DNA from: Thermohalobaculum sp050043005
Lineage (GTDB): Bacteria; Pseudomonadota; Alphaproteobacteria; Rhodobacterales; Rhodobacteraceae
NCBI GenBank assembly: GCA_050043005.1
Contig: JBHJIZ010000022.1
Span: forward strand, 1 to 24,008
Length of the DNA stretch: 24,008 nucleotides
Reading direction: 5' to 3'
Shown here: piece after piece, positions 7,400-14,503 of the stretch
Layout of the letters: each line of letters begins with the position of its first letter
Position numbering within the stretch: position 1 is the stretch's first letter
Notes under the pieces: model-generated
Databases searched by the model: none
What the model was told of the DNA's origin: nothing
What the model saw: only the letters and a program-made list of their open reading frames with translations
Made by a program: the position numbers and the translations under genes

Positions 7400-8494
7400 C
7401 TAGGTGTAGAGATGCCGCGCCACCACCTCTTCGTTCCAGTCCAGACCCAGACCCGGCTTCTCCGGAATGATCAGGTCGCCGTCCTTCAGCGCATAGGGCT
7501 CCTGCAACACCGGATCCGCCCAGCTTTGCCATTCCAGCCAGTGCGCCGTCTCGGTCACCCGCATCACATGCGCGCCGACCTCCGGGTAGAGATGCGTTGA
7601 CATCGGCATCCCCCATCCCGCCGCGATCCCAGCGGCTCGCAGCCAGCCGGTCACGCCACCGATCCGCATGAAGTCCGGCATCACCAGATCGCAGGCGCCC
7701 ACGCGCAGCGCCCGATGCATCTCGCGCGGGCCATAGAAATTCTCGCCGATCATCAGCGGCGTCTTCAGATCATCCTTCAGCTTCGCGTAGCCGTCAAAGT
7801 TGTCGTAGACGATCGGCTCCTCTATCCACTCCAGACCCAGGTCGTCGATCTGGTTGCAGCGGTGCATGGCTTCGGCCAGATCCAATCCCTGATTGTAGTC
7901 GACCATCAGCGCCATGTTCGGGCCGACTGCCTCACGCACGGCGGCCAGCGTCGCCAGATCGTCCGCCGGATCGCTGCGGCCAAGGCGCATCTTGAGGGCG
8001 GTGAAGCCACCCTCATCACGCAAGACGAGTGCCTCCGCGGCGACTTCTTCAGGTGATTGCAGCCACAATCCGTTCGAGTTGTAGGCCTTGACCGGTCCTG
8101 GCGAGCCGCCCAGCAGCGTCACCAGCGGCATGTCCGCCGCCCGCGCCAGCGCATCCCAGACCACCATGTCGACGCCCGACGCCGCGATCATATTCAACCC
8201 GGCGTAACCCACGAAGTGCAACGACTTGCGGGTCTTCTCGTAGATCTCGGTCGGCGCCAGCCGGTCACCGGCCAGCATCTCGGACATGTCGTTCAGCATT
8301 GCCACCAGATAGGGCATCGACTTGGGCACGTAGGGTTCCAGATAGGCCCGCCCTGTCACGCCTTCCTCGGTCTCGAGGTCCAGCAGGATAAGCGGCTAAT
8401 GCGCGATTGTTGCGATCCTGGCGACAACCGGGCGCTCCATTTCCAGAAGCACCGGGCGTGCGGTCAGGCGGCGAAAAGTCAGTGCAGGTTGCAT
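7400..8494 (-). pseudogene. Mandelate racemase family enzyme, interrupted by in-frame TAG
   Basis: Enolase-superfamily protein very similar in plan to mandelate racemase. The full frame runs from the ATG at 8494 (MQPALTFRRLTARP) for 364 codons, but codon 33 is TAG (8398-8396), at a place where neighbouring residues (IATIAH-stop-PLILLDLETEEGV) suggest a lost tryptophan (TGG to TAG). The rest is intact: VDYNQ, WIEEP, IGEN, MPDFMRIGG (metal ligands and D of the His-Asp pair), STHLYPEV (catalytic His) and AHWLEW. The first lysine of the KxK motif is kept but the second is arginine (LKMRLG). A restart at the GTG at 8359 would lose part of the capping domain and has no well-placed ribosome site. 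Probably a recent pseudogene or a base error. Confidence 0.8.
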
Positions 8495-8610
8495 CGGCGG
8501 TCCTCGCTGTCCGAAGTTGGTCCACCCTAGCAACGGCTGATTGGTCTGTCTGATCCTGACGCGATATCGCGCCGCATGGTTGGGTTCGGGCTTGATACAC
8601 GCTCGCTCAA

Positions 8611-8635
8611 CAGTTATTTCTGAATAGACAGAAAT
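8611..8635 (+). promoter_or_regulatory. Operator-like inverted repeat upstream of the GbsR/MarR gene
   Basis: ATTTCTG (8616-8622) and CAGAAAT (8629-8635) form a perfect seven-base dyad with a six-base spacer, an A/T-rich island in a GC-rich region. It lies 14 bases before the regulator start codon. The 12-base string CAGTTATTTCTG (8611-8622) recurs in inverted form at 9213-9224, just after the regulator gene. This fits a binding site for the regulator itself, which could also control the divergent racemase gene. Confidence 0.6.
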
Positions 8636-8649
8636 TACGGAAAGATGTG

Positions 8650-9183
8650 ATGACACTGACGCCTGCCATGAAGGACTTCATCCTCCACTGGGGAGAGATG
8701 GGCAACCGCTGGGGCGTCAATCGCTCGGTCAGCCAGGTTCACGCGCTTCTGCACTTGTCGCCCGATCCGCTGCCCGCTGATGCAATCTGTGAACTGCTCG
8801 GCATGGCACGGTCCAATGTCTCGACAGCGATAAAGGAGCTTCAGTCCTGGGGCATCGTCCGGGTCTCGCGCCAGCTTGGTGACCGGCGGGATCACTTCAC
8901 GTCCGAGCGCGATCTGTTCGAACTGGTCCGCATCCTGGTCGAGGCGCGTCGCGACCGCGAGTTCGCCCCGACCATGAACGCTGTCTCCGATGCGATCGAG
9001 TGCGCCAAACACGACAACGAGACCCCGCGCGACGTTCGTGCCCGCATGGAGGAGACGCTCGAGGTGATGTCCATGTTCGACACCTGGTATCAGCAGATGG
9101 CCCGCCTGCCGCATGGCACGCAGGTAAAGATGCTCAAGCTCGGCGCCCGCATCGCGAAGTATCTGCCGGGTAGTTCTGGCTGA
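8650..9183 (+). CDS. GbsR/MarR-family transcriptional regulator
   Basis: 177-residue winged helix regulator of the GbsR/MarR type. The DNA-binding part is residues ~25-85: VSQVHALLHLSPDPLPADAICELLGMARSNVSTAIKELQSWGIV, then a short wing (VSRQLGDRRDHFTSE). The C-terminal half is helical and would form the dimer and ligand region. The ATG at 8650 is preferred; an in-frame GTG directly precedes it, and GGAAAG lies five bases before that. Matching operator-like sequences flank the gene on both sides, so autoregulation and control of the downstream membrane genes is likely. It is the first gene of a probable four-gene unit. GbsR relatives respond to choline or envelope stress; the ligand here is unknown. 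Confidence 0.85.
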   Translation: MTLTPAMKDFILHWGEMGNRWGVNRSVSQVHALLHLSPDPLPADAICELLGMARSNVSTAIKELQSWGIVRVSRQLGDRRDHFTSERDLFELVRILVEARRDREFAPTMNAVSDAIECAKHDNETPRDVRARMEETLEVMSMFDTWYQQMARLPHGTQVKMLKLGARIAKYLPGSSG

Positions 9184-9202
9184 AGAGTTTTGCCCAGGAG
9201 TT

Positions 9203-9224
9203 TCAGAAATGACAGAAATAACTG
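9203..9224 (+). promoter_or_regulatory. Second operator-like repeat, overlapping the start of the next gene
   Basis: CAGAAAT occurs twice as a direct repeat (9204-9210 and 9213-9219, period nine), and the second copy extends to CAGAAATAACTG (9213-9224), the exact inverse of 8611-8622. The start codon at 9209 lies inside the element, so a bound protein or an RNA contact would affect expression of the membrane genes directly. Confidence 0.5.
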
Positions 9225-9580
9225 ATAGATACGACACGCCTCAACAGGAAGCGGCACCACGGATTGACTGGGGCGCCTTCGTCGCCGCCGCGGTGGTCGC
9301 CCCAATGTGGTTCGCAGCAACGGGTGTCCTTGCCTTCGGCTACGGACTGGCCTTCACGCTGGTTGCCGCTGTCATGAGTCTTCCAGCATATGTCCTATTT
9401 GGTTTGCCAGCGTTCTATCTGGCCATCCGTTCCTTTCGGACGCAAGATGGCCGCCCCGACATTCAAGCGATCGTACTCTCCGGATTCATCGCCAACGCCC
9501 TGAGCTTTCCTCTAGCCTATTTCTACGGCCTGTATTCCGGATGGGCCGAGGCGCAGGCTCACGGAAAAGCGCTCTGGTAA
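9209..9580 (+). CDS. Small membrane protein of unknown function, possibly truncated
   Basis: 123 residues with three clear membrane segments: FVAAAVVAPMWFAATGVLAFGYGLAF (about 24-49), LVAAVMSLPAYVLFGLPAFYLAI (about 51-73) and IQAIVLSGFIANALSFPLAYFYGLY (about 85-109). I do not recognise the family. AGGAG lies eight bases before the ATG. The frame continues past the TAA at 9578-9580 for 43 more codons that read as protein, including a fourth hydrophobic segment (MLAAPMIALQFGLSY) and a basic stretch, and ends at TGA 9710-9712, overlapping the next gene's ATG at 9703. That pattern suggests an ancestral 167-residue, four-helix protein broken by one stop codon. Second gene of the GbsR unit. Confidence 0.65.
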   Translation: MTEITDRYDTPQQEAAPRIDWGAFVAAAVVAPMWFAATGVLAFGYGLAFTLVAAVMSLPAYVLFGLPAFYLAIRSFRTQDGRPDIQAIVLSGFIANALSFPLAYFYGLYSGWAEAQAHGKALW

Positions 9581-9702
9581 GCTGGCCTCGGAATGCTGGC
9601 CGCTCCCATGATCGCCTTGCAGTTTGGCCTCAGTTATCGACGCGCCGTTACCCAGGCCGCCGACAAGTTCAAATGCGACTCCGCCATGACCGGAGATCAA
9701 CA

Positions 9703-9864
9703 ATGCGCCTGATCCGCACCGCAATCGCCGTTCTATTGGCCGCTCTGTTCTTTCGCTTAGTCGAGCGAACATACCAGCGCCGCCGGATCAGCCGGTCCCG
9801 CAATGTCCGGCACCGAAGCAAACCCATTCGTCCCCATGACGAACTGCGACTCACCAATCTCTGA
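9703..9864 (+). CDS. Small single-pass membrane protein
   Basis: 53-residue protein with one N-terminal hydrophobic segment (IRTAIAVLLAALFFRLV, about residues 4-20) and a strongly basic tail (many Arg, Lys and His), as for a small inner-membrane protein with its tail in the cytosol. A strong ribosome site, GGAGAT, lies five to six bases before the ATG. The start overlaps the end of the preceding reading frame, if that frame is read through its TAA, which suggests translational coupling. It sits between two membrane-protein genes of the same unit. No homologue is recognised. Confidence 0.5.
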   Translation: MRLIRTAIAVLLAALFFRLVERTYQRRRISRSRNVRHRSKPIRPHDELRLTNL

Positions 9865-9887
9865 CCGTCCATAGAAGGAGTGTTCCC

Positions 9888-10244
9888 ATGACGGATCTTG
9901 TCTACTTCGCCCTCGGATTTGCCGGTCTCGGTGCCTTGGCCGTGATCCTCGCCATCATTGGCAAGGCGGCCGCGGCCTGTCCGCAGATCGGGGCTGCTGC
10001 CCGCGGTGGCACGCTGGTGATCACCACAGGCTTCATTGCCCTAGGGGCGGGAGCCGTTGCCATCATCGGCGCCTTCCTACCGCTGCTGGCCGAAGGCCGG
10101 GCCAGCGGTTTGTACCTTGCGTTGGGCTTCCTGTCGCTGGCCCTCGGGCTTGGCTTCAGCAGTGCTGCCATCCGCCTGCGGGAACTCCTGAACGCCGCAC
10201 CCCGGCCTCCGGCGCCCGAAGCTGCCGCCATTCCGGCGCAGTAA
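9888..10244 (+). CDS. Hypothetical multi-pass membrane protein
   Basis: 118 residues with three hydrophobic segments: VYFALGFAGLGALAVILAII (about 5-24), GTLVITTGFIALGAGAVAIIGAFLPLL (about 41-67) and GLYLALGFLSLALGLGFSS (about 74-92). An Ala/Pro-rich tail follows. AAGGAG lies seven bases before the ATG, a strong ribosome site. It is 23 bases downstream of the previous small gene and ends the GbsR-led unit. Its stop codon is only two bases from the stop codon of pdeM on the other strand, with no terminator between them. Family not recognised; a membrane or envelope role is inference. Confidence 0.75.
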   Translation: MTDLVYFALGFAGLGALAVILAIIGKAAAACPQIGAAARGGTLVITTGFIALGAGAVAIIGAFLPLLAEGRASGLYLALGFLSLALGLGFSSAAIRLRELLNAAPRPPAPEAAAIPAQ

Positions 10245-10246
10245 GC

Positions 10247-10918
10247 TCAGGCGATCGCTGCGGTGCGGGGCAGGGCGATCGCCCGCTTGCCTGTCAGCAC
10301 TGCCACGGCATCGCGCGCGACGATCCGGTCAAAGGCCGGGTCGTCGATCCTCAGCCCTCCCGTGTAAGTACCGAAAGCCGGCAGGATGACCCGCCGGGCG
10401 TCGATCAGGAAACAGGGCCGCCGGATCGATTGGCCGCGCAACCAAAGCCGCGCTTTGGGATGGTAGTGGCCCGACACATCCGGCGCGCCCCCGGACTCCG
10501 CAATATGCCGGAACGCAAGACCCTCCACCCGATGCTCGGCCAGATGCGGGCCCGGCAAATCAACCGGACCCGGATCGTGGTTCCCAGTAATCCAGATCCA
10601 GCGACGCCCGGCGGCCATCCGCGCAATCCGCTCGGCGATATCGTCAGGCAAGGCGTCTGCCGCACCCAGGTCATCGAAGCTGTCGCCGACCAGGATAACG
10701 GTTCGCGGCGCGCAGGCGCCAAGCACGCCCTCTAACCGCTCCAGGGTCTCCGCTGTCTCGTAGGGCGGCAACAGTGACCCGCCTTGCCGGGCCAGCCGCT
10801 CGGCCTTGCCAAGATGCAGGTCGGCCACCGCCATCAAACGCTGCTCTGGCCACCAAAGCGCGCCGGAGGGGAGAGCCTCGAGACAGTTCCCGGCAATCTT
10901 GAACACGTAAGAGTTCAT
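10247..10918 (-). CDS. pdeM: Ligase-associated DNA-damage phosphoesterase PdeM
   Basis: Calcineurin-like metallophosphoesterase of the PdeM type, 223 residues. The metal-binding motifs appear in order: ADLHLGK (D-x-H with the PdeM-typical LGK), GDSFDD (GD), GNHDPG (GNHD), and SGHYHPK (GH-x-H). In many bacteria pdeM clusters with an ATP-dependent DNA ligase, an Lhr-like helicase and an exonuclease, and acts in DNA repair. None of those partners is within the window; the gene stands between unrelated units. Upstream is the cox operon's terminator, so it must have its own promoter within 10919-10960. Function in DNA repair is by family only. Confidence 0.85.
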   Translation of the reverse strand: MNSYVFKIAGNCLEALPSGALWWPEQRLMAVADLHLGKAERLARQGGSLLPPYETAETLERLEGVLGACAPRTVILVGDSFDDLGAADALPDDIAERIARMAAGRRWIWITGNHDPGPVDLPGPHLAEHRVEGLAFRHIAESGGAPDVSGHYHPKARLWLRGQSIRRPCFLIDARRVILPAFGTYTGGLRIDDPAFDRIVARDAVAVLTGKRAIALPRTAAIA

Positions 10919-10956
10919 GAATTGTTCTTACGCGTGTCCAACCCATCCGACAATCA

Positions 10957-10984
10957 AAAAGGGCGGGCTCGAGGCCCGCCGTTT
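10957..10984 (-). terminator. Rho-independent terminator of the cox operon
   Basis: GGCGGGC (10962-10968) and GCCCGCC (10974-10980) form a perfect seven-base GC stem with a five-base loop. On the minus strand the stem is followed by a run of T (the AAAAA at 10956-10960 on the plus strand), and on the plus strand by TTTT, so it could act both ways. It lies about 45 bases downstream of coxM on the transcribed strand. Confidence 0.7.
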
Positions 10985-10993
10985 TGGTCGCTC

Positions 10994-11024
10994 GCGTACA
11001 GGGTGCGCATTGCGCACCCTACGC
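10994..11024. repeat. REP-like palindrome downstream of coxM
   Basis: AGGGTGCGCA and TGCGCACCCT are perfect arms around a single central base (11000-11020), extended by GCGTA and TACGC with a two-base bulge. This type of GTAGGGTGCGCA palindrome looks like a dispersed intergenic repeat rather than a terminator, as it has no T tract. It sits between the end of coxM and the terminator. Confidence 0.55.
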
Positions 11025-11025
11025 T

Positions 11026-11814
11026 TCACGATGCGGCAACAGCCCGCTTGGTCATCACGTGGACCAGATGCGCGCGGTATTCCGGGGATCCATGGATGTC
11101 ACCGATCATCCCGTCCGCCGACGGTGCCGCAGGGACTGCGTCGGCCGAGAAGTTGGCCGAAAGCGCTGCCTCGGCCTCACTCAACCGGAACACGCCACTT
11201 TCCGAAGCGCCGGTCACGCCAACCCGCACGCCACTGGCGTACTGGGCGACGAAGACGCCGACCATGGCAAAGCGCGAGGCCGGCTGCAGGAACTTCTGGT
11301 AGTTGGCACGCTGCGGGATCGGGAAAGTCACACCCGTGACCAGTTCGCCCTCGTCCAGAGCCGTGTCAAACATGCCCTGGAAGAAATCGTCTGCCGCGAC
11401 TTGCTTGGTGTTGGTGTGGATCGTGGCGCCCGTGCCCATGCAAACCGCCGGATAACAGGCTGCAGGATCGTTGTTCGCGACCGAGCCGCCGATCGTTCCG
11501 CGATTGCGCACGGCGGGGTCGCCGATGCCGCCTGCCAGATCGGCCAGCGCCGGGAAGACGCCGCGCAGATCTGCCGAGCGCTCAACATCGACATGCCGGG
11601 TAGCGCCCTTGATGGTCACGCTGTCTGCCGCGACTGAGATGCCGGTCATGTCGGCCATGCCGGACAGGTCGATCAGCTTCGTCGGCTGGGCCAGACGCGC
11701 CTTCATGGTCGGCAGCAAGGTCTGCCCACCCGAGATTGCCATGGCATCTTCCGATTGAAGGGCCGCGACAGCTTCCGCCACCGAGCCCGGTTTGACGTAT
11801 TCGAAATCGTACAT
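11026..11814 (-). CDS. coxM: Form II CO dehydrogenase-type medium (FAD) subunit
   Basis: FAD-binding subunit of a molybdenum hydroxylase of the xanthine oxidase family, 262 residues, typical length ~265-290. It passes electrons from the [2Fe-2S] subunit to FAD. Visible FAD motifs are SGGQTLLP (residues 28-35, AGGHS-type loop) and TIGGSVANNDPAACYPA (from residue 107). The C-terminal domain has VGVTGASESGVFRLSEAE. GGGAGGAGA precedes the ATG. It is the last gene of the unit on the minus strand, 58 bases after coxL, with a GC-rich hairpin in between. The order S-L-M agrees with form II operons; form I operons are M-S-L. Whether CO is the real substrate is not settled for form II. Confidence 0.9.
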   Translation of the reverse strand: MYDFEYVKPGSVAEAVAALQSEDAMAISGGQTLLPTMKARLAQPTKLIDLSGMADMTGISVAADSVTIKGATRHVDVERSADLRGVFPALADLAGGIGDPAVRNRGTIGGSVANNDPAACYPAVCMGTGATIHTNTKQVAADDFFQGMFDTALDEGELVTGVTFPIPQRANYQKFLQPASRFAMVGVFVAQYASGVRVGVTGASESGVFRLSEAEAALSANFSADAVPAAPSADGMIGDIHGSPEYRAHLVHVMTKRAVAAS

Positions 11815-11845
11815 GTCTCTCCTCCCGAGAGTGTGTTCAGGGGTA

Positions 11846-11865
11846 GGGCGGGCCTCAACCCGCCC
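11846..11865. repeat. GC hairpin between coxL and coxM
   Basis: GGGCGGG (11846-11852) and CCCGCCC (11859-11865) form a seven-base perfect stem with a six-base loop, preceded by GGGTA. It has no T tract on either side, so it is more likely an intergenic repeat or an mRNA-stability element that sets the coxL to coxM ratio than a terminator. Confidence 0.5.
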
Positions 11866-11872
11866 CGAAGGC

Positions 11873-14215
11873 TCAGCCGTGTATGGCTTTCCAGACCGCC
11901 TGCGGGGTCACCGGCATCTGGATATCGTCTGTCCCGATTGCATCGATCACAGCGTTGACCAGCGCGGGCGGAGAGCCGATCGCGCCTGCCTCTCCGCAAC
12001 CCTTGATGCCCAGCGGATTGCCGGGGCAGAAGGTCTCGTGCGTCGACACCTTGAACATGGGCAGATCATCGGCGCGCGGCATGGTGTAATCCATGTAGGT
12101 CGCCGCCTGGAGCTGACCGTCCGCGTCATAGACCGCGTGCTCCAGCATCGCCTGGCCCACGCCTTGCGCGATGCCGCCATGAACCTGGCCACCGACGATC
12201 AGCGGGTTGATCACCTGGCCGAAATCGTCCGCCGCGGTGAAGTTCTCGACCGTGGTGACGCCGGTGTCGGGATCGACCTCGACTTCGCAGATGTAAGTCC
12301 CTGCGGGGAAGGTGAAGTTCGTCGGATCGTAGAACGCGCCTTCCTGCAGCCCAGGCTCCATGTCGTCTGGAAGGTTGTGCGCGGTGTAGGCGGCCAGACC
12401 AACCTCGTGCCACAGCATTTGCTTGTCTGTGCCCTGGACCTTCACGGCACCGCCTTCGATGACGATGTCGCTTTCAGCCGCCTCCAGCACGTGGGCCGCG
12501 ATCTTCTTGACCTTGTTCTCGACCTTGTCGAGCGCCTTGTGAATCGCCGACATCCCGACAGCGCCCGACCGCGAGCCGTAGGAGCCCATGCCGAACTGCA
12601 CGGCGTCGGTATCACCGTGGACGATCTTGATGCTGTCCATCGGCAGGTCGAGCCGGTCCGACACAAGCTGCGCGAACGTCGTCTCGTGACCCTGGCCATG
12701 GCTGTGCGAACCGGTGAGCACCTCGACCGACCCGACCGGGTTCACCCGGACCTCGGCCGACTCCCACAATCCGACACCGGCGCCGAGCGAGCCGACCGCC
12801 TTGGACGGTGCGATCCCGCAGGCTTCGATGTAGCAGGAATAGCCAATGCCGCGCTTCTTGCCCGCCGCCTCCGAGGCCGCCTTCCGCGCTGCGAAGCCTG
12901 CCACATCGGCTGCGGCTTCGGCCGCGTCCAGCGTCGCATTGAAGTCACCGATGTCGTAGGCCATGATCACCGGCGTCTGGTGCGGGAACTCCTGGATGAA
13001 GTTCGCCCGGCGCAACTCGGCCGGGCTGACGCCCAGTTCCTTGGCCGACTTCTCCATCATCCGCTCGATCAGATAGCACGCCTCGGGACGACCCGCCCCG
13101 CGATAGGCATCCACCGGCACCGTGTTGGTGTAGTAGGTCTTCACGTTACAGTGGATATTCTCGATATTGTACTGGCCCGACAGCAGCGTCGCATAGAGAT
13201 ACGTCGGCACCGAGGACGAGAACAGCGACATGTAGGCGCCCAGGTTCGCCTGCGTGTCGACCTTGAAGCCGACGATCTTGTTGTTGGCGTCAAAGCCCAT
13301 CTTGGCCGTCGAGACATGGTCCCGGCCATGCGCATCGGTGATGAACGCCTCGGTCCGGTCCGCGGTCCACTTGACCGGCACACCGGCCTTCCGGGCGGCC
13401 CAGAGGCAGACGATTTCTGCTGGGTAGATGTAGATCTTCGAGCCGAAGCCGCCGCCCACATCGGGTGCGATCACGCGCAGCTTGTGCTCGGGCGCGATCT
13501 GGTAGAACGCCGACAGCACCAGACGGGCGACATGCGGGTTCTGGCTGGTCGTGTGCAGCGTCAGGTGATCCTGACCGGCATCGTACTGCGCCATTGCAGC
13601 GCGCGGCTCCATCGGGTTCGGGACCAGACGGTTGTTGGTGATCTCCATCTCGACCACCTTGGCGGCACCGGCCAGTGCCGCAGCGGTCGCTGCCTCGTCC
13701 CCGATCTCCCAGTCGTAGATCTGGTTGCCAGCGGCTTCCGGGTGGATCTGAGGTGCGCCTGCCGCCGTCGCATCCGCGACGGTCACGACAACCGGCAGTT
13801 CCTCGTAGGCCACATCCACCATCTCGGCCGCGTCCTTCGCAGCCTCGAGCGACTCGGCGATCACGACGGCGACCGCATCACCGACATAACGCACCGTGTT
13901 GGTGGCCAGTGCCGACCACGCGCCCATGTTCATCGGCGTCCCGTCTTTCGACGTGATGCCCCAGCCGCAGATCAGATTTCCGACGCCGTCGCCGGTCAAC
14001 TGATGCCCGTCATAGACTGCGACAACACCGGGAGCCGCCTCGGCCGCCGACTTGTCGATGCCCGTGACCTTGGCGTGAGCATGAGGCGAGCGCACGAAGT
14101 ACGCATAGTGCAGGCCCATGCAGGTGAAATCATCGGTGTACCGGCCCTTGCCGGTCGTGAAGCGCACATCCTCGGTCCGTGTGACCGGTGCGCCGCTACC
14201 AGTATCCTTCGGCAT
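11873..14215 (-). CDS. coxL: Form II CO dehydrogenase-type molybdenum large subunit
   Basis: 780-residue molybdopterin-cytosine-dinucleotide subunit of the xanthine oxidase family. The active-site loop reads AYRGAGR (residues 370-376, positions 13088-13108), the form II or BMS signature; form I enzymes have AYxCSFR with the S-selanyl cysteine. The catalytic glutamate lies at residue ~742 in GCGEAGAIG. The N-terminal a/b hammerhead domain (TGKGRYTDDF...) and the cofactor-binding HSHGQGHETTFAQ block are intact. GGGAGGAA precedes the ATG. It is 21 bases downstream of the split coxS. Form II enzymes have been linked to CO oxidation in some bacteria but other substrates are possible; this is not decided by sequence. 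Confidence 0.93.
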   Translation of the reverse strand: MPKDTGSGAPVTRTEDVRFTTGKGRYTDDFTCMGLHYAYFVRSPHAHAKVTGIDKSAAEAAPGVVAVYDGHQLTGDGVGNLICGWGITSKDGTPMNMGAWSALATNTVRYVGDAVAVVIAESLEAAKDAAEMVDVAYEELPVVVTVADATAAGAPQIHPEAAGNQIYDWEIGDEAATAAALAGAAKVVEMEITNNRLVPNPMEPRAAMAQYDAGQDHLTLHTTSQNPHVARLVLSAFYQIAPEHKLRVIAPDVGGGFGSKIYIYPAEIVCLWAARKAGVPVKWTADRTEAFITDAHGRDHVSTAKMGFDANNKIVGFKVDTQANLGAYMSLFSSSVPTYLYATLLSGQYNIENIHCNVKTYYTNTVPVDAYRGAGRPEACYLIERMMEKSAKELGVSPAELRRANFIQEFPHQTPVIMAYDIGDFNATLDAAEAAADVAGFAARKAASEAAGKKRGIGYSCYIEACGIAPSKAVGSLGAGVGLWESAEVRVNPVGSVEVLTGSHSHGQGHETTFAQLVSDRLDLPMDSIKIVHGDTDAVQFGMGSYGSRSGAVGMSAIHKALDKVENKVKKIAAHVLEAAESDIVIEGGAVKVQGTDKQMLWHEVGLAAYTAHNLPDDMEPGLQEGAFYDPTNFTFPAGTYICEVEVDPDTGVTTVENFTAADDFGQVINPLIVGGQVHGGIAQGVGQAMLEHAVYDADGQLQAATYMDYTMPRADDLPMFKVSTHETFCPGNPLGIKGCGEAGAIGSPPALVNAVIDAIGTDDIQMPVTPQAVWKAIHG

Positions 14216-14236
14216 TGGTGTTCCTCCCTGTCCAGA

Positions 14237-14491
14237 TTATGCGCCGGCTGCGGCAGCGGCCTGGATCGATTTGACGATGTTGTGGTAGCCCGTGCAGCGG
14301 CAAAGATTGCCTTCGAGATATTCGCGGATCTCGGTCTCGGACGGGTTCGGGTTGTTCTTCAGCAGATCCGCGGCCGACATCACCATGCCCGGTGTGCAGA
14401 AACCGCATTGCAGGCCGTGATTGTCCTGGAACGCCTTCTGGATCGTGCCCAGCGAGCCGTCGGCATTCGCCATGCCCTCGATCGTCGTCAC
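14237..14491 (-). CDS. coxS: C-terminal [2Fe-2S] domain of the small subunit (split coxS)
   Basis: This frame carries the helical second [2Fe-2S] domain of CoxS: CGFCTPGMVMSA and NLCRCTGYHNIVKSI give the four cysteines (C-x2-C ... C-x-C). It is in the same frame as the upstream fragment, separated only by TGA at 14506-14504 and four sense codons. A GTG at 14491 could start it; GAAGG lies eight bases before that GTG, so independent translation is possible. As a protein of 84 residues it would need to assemble with the N-terminal fragment. Otherwise the pair is one coxS gene with a nonsense codon. See the N-terminal fragment and the finding on this split. Confidence 0.8.
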   Translation of the reverse strand: MTTIEGMANADGSLGTIQKAFQDNHGLQCGFCTPGMVMSAADLLKNNPNPSETEIREYLEGNLCRCTGYHNIVKSIQAAAAAGA

Positions 14492-14503
14492 GGCGGCACC
14501 TTC

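Noticed and set aside
8396..8398. TAG as pyrrolysine in the racemase gene
   Set aside because: The enzyme family has no pyrrolysine and the residue context points to a lost tryptophan.
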